Positions 45,919-54,637 of a DNA stretch of 64,000 nt are shown in pieces. The stretch lies in NCBI GenBank assembly GCA_049642465.1, contig JBAROV010000110.1:62001-126000 (forward strand), in the 5' to 3' direction. Below the pieces are notes generated by a model, which made no database searches, was not told where the DNA came from, and worked only from the letters and a program-made list of their open reading frames with translations. The position numbers and the translations under genes were made by a program. Every line of letters begins with the position of its first letter. Positions within the stretch are counted from its first letter, which is position 1. The DNA comes from CAWDPQ01 sp049642465 (lineage in GTDB: Bacteria > Acidobacteriota > Vicinamibacteria > Vicinamibacterales > 2-12-FULL-66-21).

Positions 45919-47142
45919 TTATCTCTCCCGGTTCGGACCCAGAAGCTTCAGGTAGGCGACGATGTCGTCAACGTCGTCGTCGGTCAGCACGATGAAACCG
46001 CCAAGTGACCGCGAACCCACTGGATCCTGCGCCTCAGTGAAGTTGAAGAACCGCTGATAGTGGGCGACGGCGTCGCGGAGTGTCTTCGCGCCGTTGTTAT
46101 GAAAGTAGGGGGCGGTGTCCTTGATGCCCCAGAGCGTCGGGATCTTGAACGCTCCCGCAAAGAAAGCGCGCGGCACGACGGACAGTGGCGGTTGGGCCGC
46201 CGGAGGTGTAGGGTCCAGGATCACCCCGACATCGGGCGAGTGAACCGTCACCACTGGGTTGATCCCGTCATTGATCACCCAGGCGCGAACTGGATTGTTG
46301 GGTTCGTTGACGATCGTCACACCGGTGTTGATGAAGCGAACTCCCGGCGGCGGACTGCCACCGCCGAACGCTTGATGGTGGACGTTGGTCATGTTCAGCA
46401 TCGGACCGCTATGGCAGAGGGCGCAGATGCCCTTCTTGGAAGGAGGGGTGAACGGGGCGTCGACAAAGAACGTGCGCCCTCGCCGTTCGGCCGGCGTGAT
46501 TCCAGCGGGCAGCTCGGGCGGCGGTCCACCAGCCGCGAACCGCCGGAGCTCATTCGAGGAGAAGAAGTGCGCGTCGGTTCGCTGAAATTCCGCAATGGCA
46601 TCGAGCTGCGCTGGCGTCGGTTCGACGGTGTTCTGGGCATGGTCGTGGATGGCGTCCAGCGCTTGCTGCTGCAGCGTCGGGGCGCGTCCGTCGTGGAGCA
46701 GAACCGGGTCGAGCGCTGGTGTGTTCCGGGTCGATGGAATCCCGCGAAAGACGGTGACGTGCGTCGCGCTCGGGTCATCCGCCAGCGAGAGCCACGACGG
46801 CAGCGGGATGGTGTAGCGGATGGTTGCGTGCGTCTGGACTCGCGTCGTCCCGACTCCGTCCTCGTCCAGCGCGTCGTGGATCAAGAAGGTGTCGTCTGGG
46901 TCCGCCTTGTCGATGAGCCGCTGCACGTCAGCCAGGGTGAGCGTACCGGTGAGCTTGCTGTGGCAGGTGAGGCAGGTACGCCCATTGCCGCCGAACGTCT
47001 CCTGCTCGAAGAGCTTCTTGCCATTGAGCTCCACAGGCTCGGCCCGGCCAGGGCTCGTAGATAGAGAAAGGTCCCTGCCACCGCCTACGGCACAAGCCAT
47101 CGTGACGCCCAACGCGACAAGGTGAGATACGGTTCGAGCCAT
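45919..47142 (-). CDS. Exported di-heme cytochrome c peroxidase/MauG-like protein
   Basis: A 407-aa protein with a short signal peptide (ALGVTMACAVGG) and two c-type heme sites, RTCLTCHSK near residue 56 and GICALCHSG near residue 245. This is the layout of bacterial di-heme cytochrome c peroxidases and MauG relatives. The stretch FHNNGAKTLRDAVAHY and LTDDDVDDIVAYLKLL at the end is typical of the family, and the spacing TLWGIKDTAPYFHN matches its active-site loop. It would either reduce peroxide or oxidise a partner protein in the periplasm. Which of the two is not decided by sequence. It is divergent from the PD40 gene across about 145 bases. Confidence 0.85.
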   Translation of the reverse strand: MARTVSHLVALGVTMACAVGGGRDLSLSTSPGRAEPVELNGKKLFEQETFGGNGRTCLTCHSKLTGTLTLADVQRLIDKADPDDTFLIHDALDEDGVGTTRVQTHATIRYTIPLPSWLSLADDPSATHVTVFRGIPSTRNTPALDPVLLHDGRAPTLQQQALDAIHDHAQNTVEPTPAQLDAIAEFQRTDAHFFSSNELRRFAAGGPPPELPAGITPAERRGRTFFVDAPFTPPSKKGICALCHSGPMLNMTNVHHQAFGGGSPPPGVRFINTGVTIVNEPNNPVRAWVINDGINPVVTVHSPDVGVILDPTPPAAQPPLSVVPRAFFAGAFKIPTLWGIKDTAPYFHNNGAKTLRDAVAHYQRFFNFTEAQDPVGSRSLGGFIVLTDDDVDDIVAYLKLLGPNRER

Positions 47143-47288
47143 GGGGGACGCCTCCTTGAAGTCGGCAACGACATTGAGGCCCGTCGTCGGGAAGCGTCAG
47201 ATCTCTACGGTGTTCTACCTCTGGAAACGGGCGGGAAAAGTCTCCGCGCACACTGTTGTACACTCCGTCCATCCGCACGGAGCGCCCG

Positions 47289-49475
47289 ATGCCGTCCGAA
47301 ACCGACGCCAGCGCCCAGGCGCGAACCGACCTGCCGGATGCCGTCATCCGCGCTCAGCTCGAGAGAATCCTCGCCAGTCAGGTCTTTTCTCGATCTCAGC
47401 ACCTGAGGCGCTTCCTCTCCTTCATCGTCGAGCAAAGCCTGGCCGGCCAAGGGCAGACGCTCAAGGAATCAGTCCTCGCCCACGAGCTGTACGGGAAGGG
47501 AACGGACTTCGATGGCGGTACCGATCCGGTGGTTCGAGTCGACGCCAGGCGGCTCCGCGACAAACTGCGCGAGTACTACGAGGGTCGATCCGATGCGATC
47601 GTGATCTCGCTCCCGAAGGGCAGCTACGCGCCTGTTTTCGACACGAATCCCGCCTCACCCATCCCTACGCCCCCTCCAGTTGTTCTCCCAGGGACGCAAG
47701 AGAGGCGTCCGGTCACGCGTGTCAGGCACGCGAGAATGGTGGTCATCGGCGCTCTCGCGCTGGCCGCCGCGCTCGTCGCGGCCGGCCTTGCATGGCGCGC
47801 TCTCCCCAGTGCCGCGGACGCTCCAGCCCGGCTGCTTCCCTTGGCCTCGTTCCCGGGTGTGGAGGGACCGCCTGCATTGTCCCCGAACGGTGACCTTGTC
47901 GCCTTCGCGTGGTCGGGAGGCGCCGAGGCTGATCCGACGGATATTTATGTGAAAGCCGTCGGGAGTGAAGCGCTTCGGCGGCTGACAGCGACTCCGGGTT
48001 CGGAGAACAACCCGTCCTGGGCCCCAGACGGACACAGCATCGCTTTCGTCAGGGACGGGCAGGGTGTATTCACCGTCTCCCAGCTCGGCGGAGCCGAACG
48101 CCGGTTATCAGCTTCCGGCACTCACGTCGGCTGGGCGGGTGACTCGAAGTCAGTCCTCATCCGCGATCGAGACGGTAATACCGGTCCCTTCGGGATCCAT
48201 CAAGTGTTCCTCGACACGCTGGAGCGCCGCCCGCTGACGCAGGCTCCCGTCGGCGCCGGGGACTGGAGGTTCGACGTCTCACCGGACGGGAAGACCCTCG
48301 CCTTCATACGCTATGAAAAAGTCGGAATCGCGGACTTGTATGTCGCACCGATACAGGGGGGCGAACCGCGCCGGCTGACGGACTGGAACTCGGCGCTGAC
48401 TGGATTATCGTGGACGCCCGATGGTCGGGAGATTGTCTACTCGGTCGAGGAGCCGCCGGCGAGCCGTCTGTGGCGCATCGACGCAACCTCCGCCAGACTC
48501 GGCCGAGGATCGCCCATCAGCAACATCCCGGCGGGGGCCACATACCCGGCGATCTCCAGGCCGATGCCCGGCCAACCGGCACGGCTGGCGTTTCAGACGA
48601 TCGTCCGGGATATCGACATTCACATGATGAGCCTGGATGCCCGCTTGGTGCAGGAGACCATCGAGTCGACGCCGTTTTCGAATTCGACTCGCATCGAGGG
48701 TTCAGCGAAATTCTCGCCAGACGGCGGGCGGATTGCGTTCGCATCGTACCGCTCGGGGGGCCCGGAGATCTGGGTCGCTGGGCGCGACGGGAGCGGACTC
48801 CAGCAGATCACGTCACTTGGCGCTCCTGAACTCTTCGTTGGTGGATGGTCCCCGGACGGCACGAGGGTCGCGTTCGAGGCAGCGGTCGCTGGAAATACTG
48901 ACGTCTATCTTGTCGGGGCAGATGGCGGGCACCTGCGTCGACTGACCGCCGAACCCTCCATCGACGGAGTTCCGTCGTGGTCCGAGGATGGACGGTGGAT
49001 CTATTTCGCGTCGACACGCGCAGGAGTGATTCCGGACATCTGGCGGGTTTCTCCCGACGGAGGGCAAGCTATCCGGTTGACACGCAGCGGCGGCTTCGAG
49101 CCGCGAGAATCTACGGACGGCCGGTACCTCTTTTATCTCGACCGTCATCCGATGGGCCTGGCGATCGACGGGACTGCCAGGCTGATGCGCATACCTCTCG
49201 TCGGCGGGCAAGCGGAACCGGTGCTCGAGCGCGTTCGGCCGTTTCTGTGGTCGGTCGCTGACACCGGGATCGTGTTCGTCACCCGCGAGCAGGACTTCGA
49301 TGCGATTGACGTGTACCGGTTCAGCGATCGGACGGTTACCCGCGCGGGCCGGCTGGCATTTCCGCTACCGGGCATCTTCAGGAACATGACGGGGTCCCGA
49401 GACGGACGCTGGGTGTTGGCCACGAACATGGTGCGCTTCGACTCCGACCTCATGCAGCTCGACAACTTTCGATGA
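47289..49475 (+). CDS. Winged-helix-like, membrane-spanning PD40 beta-propeller protein
   Basis: A 728-aa protein. The N-terminal cytoplasmic 120 residues contain the conserved stretch SRSQHLRRFLSFIVEQSLAG and DPVVRVDARRLRDKLREYY, an apparently DNA-binding-type module frequent in Acidobacteria (assigned from memory of the family). One membrane helix follows (about residues 150-172, VVIGALALAAALVAAGLAW). The remainder is a TolB-like propeller with PD40 repeats (for example NNPSWAPDGHSIAFVRDG, DVSPDGKTLAFIRYEK, AKFSPDGGRIAFASYR). It may be a membrane-bound sensor-regulator. ATG 47289 has ACGGAG upstream, whereas the TTG at 47256 lacks one. Confidence 0.82.
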   Translation: MPSETDASAQARTDLPDAVIRAQLERILASQVFSRSQHLRRFLSFIVEQSLAGQGQTLKESVLAHELYGKGTDFDGGTDPVVRVDARRLRDKLREYYEGRSDAIVISLPKGSYAPVFDTNPASPIPTPPPVVLPGTQERRPVTRVRHARMVVIGALALAAALVAAGLAWRALPSAADAPARLLPLASFPGVEGPPALSPNGDLVAFAWSGGAEADPTDIYVKAVGSEALRRLTATPGSENNPSWAPDGHSIAFVRDGQGVFTVSQLGGAERRLSASGTHVGWAGDSKSVLIRDRDGNTGPFGIHQVFLDTLERRPLTQAPVGAGDWRFDVSPDGKTLAFIRYEKVGIADLYVAPIQGGEPRRLTDWNSALTGLSWTPDGREIVYSVEEPPASRLWRIDATSARLGRGSPISNIPAGATYPAISRPMPGQPARLAFQTIVRDIDIHMMSLDARLVQETIESTPFSNSTRIEGSAKFSPDGGRIAFASYRSGGPEIWVAGRDGSGLQQITSLGAPELFVGGWSPDGTRVAFEAAVAGNTDVYLVGADGGHLRRLTAEPSIDGVPSWSEDGRWIYFASTRAGVIPDIWRVSPDGGQAIRLTRSGGFEPRESTDGRYLFYLDRHPMGLAIDGTARLMRIPLVGGQAEPVLERVRPFLWSVADTGIVFVTREQDFDAIDVYRFSDRTVTRAGRLAFPLPGIFRNMTGSRDGRWVLATNMVRFDSDLMQLDNFR

Positions 49476-49505
49476 GCGCCATCGCGCGGATCGGCGCGGT
49501 GCGAC

Positions 49506-49901
49506 TCACCGACGCGGGGCAGGCTCGAACAGTTCAACAGGGTTACCGTCCGGATCGAGCAATTGAATCTGCTTGCCTCCAGGCCCGACGACAATGTCAC
49601 TTCGAAACCGGAGGCCGCGATCCTTCATGGCCGCGACTACGGACGGGAGGTCGTTGACGGACAACACGAGCCGATTGAATCCGCCCGGTTGCTGCTCGTG
49701 GCCGTCTGGCAACGGACGGGCACCAGAACTTTCTGGACCACTCAAAAGGACGTCAATGCCGCCGCACGACACATTCGCGAACGCAGCCCCTTGCTGGTGC
49801 TTCAACACGAAGCCCAGCTGTTGGGTGTAAAAGGCAACGGCACGATTCACGTCTCGAGTCTGATAACGGACTCCGTGAACTCGAAATGAAGCCACCGGCA
49901 T
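49506..49901 (-). CDS. VOC-family (glyoxalase/bleomycin-resistance-like) protein
   Basis: A 131-aa protein built on the paired beta-alpha-beta-beta-beta motif. The first module is VHGVRYQTRDVNRAVAFYTQQLGF, and the second is FNRLVLSVNDLPSVVAAMKDRGLRFRSDI ending GKQIQLLDPDGNPVELFEP. The final D-P-D-G-N-P-V-E-L-F is the usual metal-binding Glu motif. Members act as lactoylglutathione lyases, dioxygenases or drug-binding proteins, and the role here is not known. It is convergent with the PD40 gene, with a 30-base gap. Confidence 0.88.
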   Translation of the reverse strand: MPVASFRVHGVRYQTRDVNRAVAFYTQQLGFVLKHQQGAAFANVSCGGIDVLLSGPESSGARPLPDGHEQQPGGFNRLVLSVNDLPSVVAAMKDRGLRFRSDIVVGPGGKQIQLLDPDGNPVELFEPAPRR

Positions 49902-50127
49902 GATGCCTCCTCAGTGCAAATCTACACCGACCGTGTGGAACGGCGCGAAGGGCTGGCCAATGCGAGATTCAACCCACTGGCGCGGATTTATCCGCGCCGG
50001 TGAGCCGGTCCCGTCGTGAACATCCCAGCAAGTATTGGCCCGGATAGTGCGTCCGCATGGCCGGAGCTTTGCTCAAGCCGTCGGCACGTTCGGCGCCCTC
50101 CGGGGCTCGATCGAGTGGAGGTCCATC

Positions 50128-50481
50128 ATGAAGTCGGGCCGCATAGGTACCCTCGTCCTCGCGCTGTTTCTTGCGCTTGCCACATCTGTCGCTGCTGTCC
50201 ATGACTGCGCGATGGAGGAACCGCTGGCCAGCCTCGATGAGTGCATCACTCATCACTACGAGGCCGGTGAGCTCGTAACGGAAGGCATCTACGTGAGCCT
50301 GCTCGCGAAAGCATTGGTCGCCCAACGAGCCGCTGCCGCCGGCCATGATGTCGTCGCCGTCCGGGCGCTCGAGGCGTTCATTCGCGAGGTCGACGCGCTG
50401 AGCGGAGAGCTCGTGACCGGCTCCGCCGTGCATCTCGCGCACCACGCCGAAATGGCCATTGCCGAGATTGAGACGACGTGA
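50128..50481 (+). CDS. Small exported helical protein, FIMAH-like
   Basis: A 117-aa protein with a signal peptide (residues 1-23, ALATSVAA) and two Cys close to the mature start (HDCAMEE, DECITHH) that may pair. The C-terminal 70 residues form about four amphipathic helices with AVRALEAFIREVDALSGELV, which resembles the FIMAH helical domain (fibronectin-attached, usually L-x-x-F-I-x-x-V-x-x-L-x-G). The match is by pattern only. GTGGAGG upstream sets ATG 50128. It lies 22 bases before the selenoprotein candidate and may be on the same transcript. Confidence 0.6.
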   Translation: MKSGRIGTLVLALFLALATSVAAVHDCAMEEPLASLDECITHHYEAGELVTEGIYVSLLAKALVAQRAAAAGHDVVAVRALEAFIREVDALSGELVTGSAVHLAHHAEMAIAEIETT

Positions 50482-50503
50482 CGATTCGATTTGAAGCAGA
50501 TCG

Positions 50504-51400
50504 ATGAGCATCGACTCGTACCGCTTCCTGGATTTTGCGACTCGACAAGTGATGAAGGCCTGGGCCGGCCGGCAGGAGCGAGGCGTCATTCCATTCACGC
50601 CGCTCCCAAAACCGCTGCGCGAGTGCACCGTAGCCCTCGTCTCGACCGCGGGGATCGCACGCAACGATGACCAGCCCTTTGACCAGGAACGCGAGAGACG
50701 CGATCCGTGGTGGGGCGATCCGAGCGTCCGCGTGATCCCCCTCGGCACGACGGAGCACGACGTGCGGCTCTACCACATGCACATCGATCCGCGTTTTGGG
50801 CAGGCCGATCTCGATGTCGTGCTGCCCATGCGGCGGCTCACCGAACTCGCCCACCAGGGCATCGTCGGTCAACCGGCGCCCAGACACTATTCGCTCATGG
50901 GGTACATCCTGGACCCGACGGTCCTGGTCGAGGAGACTGCGCCGGCGATCGCGGTTCAGATGCTCGCGGACGCCGTCGATGCGGTGGCCCTGGTGCCTGC
51001 GTGACCATTCTGCTGCCGGTCCGTGGGACTGGTGCAGCGCGTCCTCGAAGCCAGGAACATCCCGACGGTGGCGCTATCGATGATTCCCGACCTCACGCGT
51101 GCCGTCGGTGTGCCGCGGCTCGCCGGTATCAGCTATCCGATGGGCCGGCCGCTCGGCCGGCCGCACGATGTGGATGGTCAGCGCGCCGTGTTGCGCTCCA
51201 TGCTGGAACTCCTCACCACCGCGCAAGGTCCCGACACCTACGTCGAACTCCCGTTCGTGTGGCCGGAGTCACCCGCTCAGGCTCGAAACGCGTCCAGGGG
51301 TCTCCCGCCGCCGCCTATCGTCGAACTTCTGACGAAGAAGCCGTGGCTGGCGGTCAACCTGTACACCGGCCGCATCCCGCACGAGGCGTCGGCCGCCTGA
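50504..51400 (+). CDS. GrdB-family reductase-like protein with in-frame UGA (predicted selenocysteine)
   Basis: Read through one UGA at 51002-51004, this frame gives a 298-aa protein of the selenoprotein B glycine/betaine/sarcosine/D-proline reductase family. Frame and family continuity hold on both sides. Before the UGA it reads HQGIVGQPAPRHYSLMGYI and DAVDAVALVPA. After it, in the same frame, PFCCRSVGLVQRVLEARNIP leads into TVALSMIPDLTRAVGVPR and WLAVNLYTGRIPHE. The UGA stands first in a U-P-F-C redox motif, the position where this family has Sec or Cys. A hairpin 6-33 bases after it fits a bacterial SECIS. It probably carries out thiol/selenol redox chemistry in the cytoplasm. The substrate is unknown. 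Genome-wide Sec machinery cannot be checked here. Confidence 0.82.
51010..51037 (+). promoter_or_regulatory. Candidate bacterial SECIS hairpin following the in-frame UGA
   Basis: CTGC (51010-51013) pairs with GCAG (51034-51037), and CCGGTCC (51016-51022) with GGACTGG (51026-51032) over seven positions, one of them a G-U. A small asymmetric bulge separates the two helices. The apical loop GTG (51023-51025) begins with G and lies 19 bases after the UGA, within the 16-37 range described for bacterial SECIS elements. The stability was judged by eye only. Confidence 0.6.
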
Positions 51401-51473
51401 CTCGACCTGATCAGACGGTACGGCGTCGCGCGGTCCAGTCCTTGTCCTGTCATCTGGAGGCCGCCGATCCACA

Positions 51474-53426
51474 TTACTCGAGCGGTAACCGGATCTTGAA
51501 CACGGCGCCGCCACCCGGCTCACCGCTCGAGGCCCTGACCGTGCCCCCGTGCAGCTCCGTTAACTGTTTGACGAGCGCCAGGCCGAGGCCGAGACCTCCT
51601 CGACTTCGGTGAATCGTCCGAGCGTCTTGCACTAATGGCTCGAACACCTTGGTGAGCATTTCCGGAGCGAGTCCTGCCCCGTTGTCTCGCACCTCGATGA
51701 TTGCGGTGTTGTTCTCGGCGGCGTCGAGCGAGAGCACCACGTGTCCTCCCCGCGGCGTGAATTTCGCCGCGTTTTGGAGAAGGTTGCCGACAGCCTGGCC
51801 AATCCTCGCGCGGTCCACGCACCCGCGGAGGGGTTCGTTGGCGACCTTGATGTCGAACTCGATCCCCTCCTGTTCGAACATTTGACGATGATCTTCACCA
51901 GCGGTTCGGACGATCTCGTTCAATTCAACGGACTCGCGCCGGAGATGGATCTTGCCCTTCGAAATCCGCGCGATATCGAGCAGGTCGTGGAGCAGACGAT
52001 CCACCTGCGTGACCTGTCGCTGGATCACCGGCAGCGCGCGTTGCCCCTGCTCGCTCGCGATGCCTGCGCGGTCGATCAGCGCCAGGCTGGTGTGTATGAT
52101 GCCGATCGGATTGCGAAGTTCGTGGGAAAGCCACGCGAGGAAATCCGTCTTGTGGCGGTCCGCTTCGCGAACAGCCTCCTCTGCGCGCTTCTGGCTCTCG
52201 ATGTCCGTCGCGGTCCCGAACCACCGGACGATTCGATTGTCGTCATCTTTCACGGGGACGCCGCGGTCGAGATACCAGTGCTTGGTGCCGTCGCTTCGTA
52301 TCAGCCGGTGGGCAATCTCGTACGGCGTGCCGTTGCGGACAGCTGTCGCCCAGGCCTCGATCGTGGCGTCCCGGTCGCCAGGAACTAACACATCCGTCCA
52401 GGACCAGGTGCCGTCGTCCAACTGTCGAACTCCTGACAACTCGGCGCTGCGTTCGTTGATGTAGTCGATCTGGCCATCCGGTCGGGCCATCCACACGACC
52501 TGCGGCATGGCGTCAGCGAGCTTTCGAAGTCTGGTCTCGCTCGCACGCAACGCCTCCTCAGCGGCCTGCTGCTCGGTGATGTCCGTGTTGGTTCCCAACC
52601 AACGGGCGATGTTCCCGGCTGCATCGCGAATCGGAGTCGCGCGAGAGAGAAACCAGCGGTACTCGCCCGTTCGGGCCCGCAATGGAAACGTGTCTTCCCA
52701 GGTCTCACCCGTCGCGAAACAGTGATGGAGCTTCCGGACGACGCGAGCGACGTGATCCGGATGATGGACTTTCTGCCATCCCCATCCCTGCATCTCCTCG
52801 AGGGTTGTCCCGGTGTACTCGTACCAGCGCCGGTTGTACCAGAACACCGAGCCGGTATCGTCGGCCATCCAGGCAAGCTGGGGGATGTTCTCCGCCAGCG
52901 TCCTGGCTGCCTCGCTGGCCCGCAAGGCCTCTTCGACGCGCTTCTGCGCGGTGTGAACCAGGTTGAGGGCCGCGACGACGTCCCCTCGCTCATCACGAAC
53001 TGGCACGAAGGAGTACGACACGAACGGCCCTTCATCGCCAGCGCTACGTGAGAGGGGGAGAAGCGCGCCTTCGAGCTGAACGCACTCGCCATGTTCCATC
53101 ACCCTGCGCAACTGCGGACCGAGCCGCGACCAGGATTCCAACCAGACCTCGCGTGCGGGACGCCCAAGCGCCCCGGGATGTGTCGGAGCGCGAAGGACCT
53201 CGGCGTAGCCCTGGTTGTAGATCAAGGTGAGTTCCGGTCCCGCCCAGATCGCCATCGGGACGGTCGCCGCATCGAGGCACATGCGGACGACGGTTCGAAG
53301 ACTCGAAGGCCAGCCGGCGACCTCGCCAAGGGCCGTGGCGCCCCAATCAATCGAGCGGCAGAGGAGGGGAGTCTCGCCGTGTCCGACAAATACTGGTTCC
53401 ACGGGTTCGACGTCGATGACCATCAT
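51474..53426 (-). CDS. PAS-domain sensor histidine kinase, soluble, three PAS modules
   Basis: A 650-aa kinase without membrane helices. The first PAS-like region (residues about 25-165) ends in SYSFVPVRDERGDVVAALNLVHT. A second (about 175-295) has WYEYTGTTLEEMQGWGW and ITEQQAAEEAL. A third (about 300-420) has INERSAELSGV and DIESQKRAEEA. The HisKA box AWLSHELRNPIGIIHTSL is near residue 437, and the ATPase part carries NLLQNAAKFT, EVRDNGAGL and GGLGLGLALVKQL. No receiver or output partner is adjacent. GGAG seven bases before ATG 53426 supports the start. PAS ligand and target regulator are unknown. Confidence 0.9.
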   Translation of the reverse strand: MMVIDVEPVEPVFVGHGETPLLCRSIDWGATALGEVAGWPSSLRTVVRMCLDAATVPMAIWAGPELTLIYNQGYAEVLRAPTHPGALGRPAREVWLESWSRLGPQLRRVMEHGECVQLEGALLPLSRSAGDEGPFVSYSFVPVRDERGDVVAALNLVHTAQKRVEEALRASEAARTLAENIPQLAWMADDTGSVFWYNRRWYEYTGTTLEEMQGWGWQKVHHPDHVARVVRKLHHCFATGETWEDTFPLRARTGEYRWFLSRATPIRDAAGNIARWLGTNTDITEQQAAEEALRASETRLRKLADAMPQVVWMARPDGQIDYINERSAELSGVRQLDDGTWSWTDVLVPGDRDATIEAWATAVRNGTPYEIAHRLIRSDGTKHWYLDRGVPVKDDDNRIVRWFGTATDIESQKRAEEAVREADRHKTDFLAWLSHELRNPIGIIHTSLALIDRAGIASEQGQRALPVIQRQVTQVDRLLHDLLDIARISKGKIHLRRESVELNEIVRTAGEDHRQMFEQEGIEFDIKVANEPLRGCVDRARIGQAVGNLLQNAAKFTPRGGHVVLSLDAAENNTAIIEVRDNGAGLAPEMLTKVFEPLVQDARTIHRSRGGLGLGLALVKQLTELHGGTVRASSGEPGGGAVFKIRLPLE

Positions 53427-53818
53427 GATGGTGCTCCAGACGATCTCGGACCACGTTCGCTTCGAGCTCTACCAAAGGAGGCCGCCTTGGCCCGGGCGTG
53501 CGCCTGGTGCCCGATGAGCGGGCAGGAAGAGAACTCTGCCATAAAGCACGGAAGTTGCCAGAACGGTCCGGCGTTCGCTCGGTCGGAAAACACGCCAAAT
53601 CCGAAAGAAACGCCTCCGACTCTACGGTTCAGCTACCGACAAGTCCGCACCCGCTGCGGATTTTTGCGAATGGCGCACCGGGAGGCGCCCTCCTCCTCTT
53701 TCCGGGAAGCACATTCCCGCGCTCGCCCCGCATGGTCCAGAGACCCGTGCGACCGACGTCCCCTGGGCGGCTCGACGGCGATCGTGCGAAATGCACGGCG
53801 AGACGGCCGGGACAGGAT
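53427..53818. other. Intergenic, no gene recognised
   Basis: About 390 bases lie between the kinase start and the end of the XRE-cupin gene. Open frames exist on both strands but have the skewed composition of random high-GC frames. No RNA or repeat was found. Confidence 0.4.
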
Positions 53819-54418
53819 CTAGCGAACGGTCGTCGGGGCGGTCACCACGACGGCGCTGCACAACCGGCCGCCGCTGCGTCGGTACGCGTGCGGAATCGTC
53901 GAGTCGAAGTAGATGGTGTCCCCCGCCTCGAGCGCATGCTCCTCGCCGTTCATGTGCACGCTCAAGAGGCCTTGGATCACGTAGATGAACTCGACCCCCA
54001 CATGGTCGTGGGGCCGCAGCTTATCCCGCGCTACCGGAAGGAACTCAGCGTAATAACAGTTGAAGCGGCGCTCGGTAGCCGGGTAATCGAGCGACGCGAA
54101 TCGATAGGCAGCCTCGCGCGCGCCAGGGCGCTCGGGCAACTCCACGCGTTGGCTCTTCCTCGTAACCGCCACGAGCGGCTTTTCACGCGCGCCAACGAAG
54201 AAGAACTCCAGGCCGACACCAAAGACGAGCGCGATCCGAAGGAGGGTCGGCAGTGTGGGGAAGAGACGCCCGCGCTCGATTTTCGAGAGCAGCGCCGGCG
54301 ACAGCCCGGTGTGTTTTCCAAGATCGACAAGGCCAATCTTCTTCTTCAGGCGGAGCGCGCGAATCTTGGCGCCAATCCCATAGTCGTTCAGTCCGTCCTG
54401 CAGGGTCTTGGTTAGCAT
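53819..54418 (-). CDS. XRE-type regulator with C-terminal cupin domain
   Basis: A 199-aa cytoplasmic repressor-like protein. The helix-turn-helix (IGAKIRALRLKKKIGLVDLG, then TGLSPALLSKIERGRLFPTLPTL) spans about residues 15-70. The cupin fold (about 120-195) contains LRPHDHVGVEFIYVIQGLLSV and EAGDTIYFDSTIPHAYRR, with the His and Glu that hold a metal or small ligand. Regulators of this kind (MppR/PuuR type) respond to small molecules. It is divergent from the fasciclin gene. A 12-base perfect palindrome between them, at 54508, may be its operator. Confidence 0.88.
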   Translation of the reverse strand: MLTKTLQDGLNDYGIGAKIRALRLKKKIGLVDLGKHTGLSPALLSKIERGRLFPTLPTLLRIALVFGVGLEFFFVGAREKPLVAVTRKSQRVELPERPGAREAAYRFASLDYPATERRFNCYYAEFLPVARDKLRPHDHVGVEFIYVIQGLLSVHMNGEEHALEAGDTIYFDSTIPHAYRRSGGRLCSAVVVTAPTTVR

Positions 54419-54507
54419 CGCCCCCTCGTTTGACTGTGGTTCACATTTCGCGCCGTTCTTGTCGTGCGGCTCACACGACTTTGCGTCAACGGCATACTTT
54501 TACTGTT

Positions 54508-54519
54508 ATTCAATTGAAT
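54508..54519. promoter_or_regulatory. Perfect 12-base palindrome in the divergent regulator/fasciclin promoter region
   Basis: ATTCAATTGAAT lies between the XRE-cupin gene and the fasciclin gene, in a locally AT-rich stretch (54490-54535) that stands out from the surroundings. A TATAGT at 54526-54531 could be the -10 box toward the fasciclin gene. A repressor binding here would overlap it. The assignment as the XRE operator is inferred from position. Confidence 0.4.
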
Positions 54520-54637
54520 TGGCATTATAGTCAAATCCAGGCGTTCTTCTGGAAGCGCGCGCGGGGCCGGTGGATACAGCCGGCGACGCCCCATGCGTGC
54601 TCCAGGTATTGCTCGGTTCGTTTTTCAAGGAGTGCAC

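Noticed and set aside
51023..51400. Separate 125-aa gene starting at GTG 51023
   Set aside because: It is the in-frame continuation of the selenoprotein candidate after the UGA, and its start codon lies inside the proposed SECIS loop.
53091..54415. Plus-strand frames of 243 and 305 codons
   Set aside because: They cover the start of a PAS kinase, an empty gap and the XRE-cupin gene on the other strand, and have no leader or fold-like pattern.
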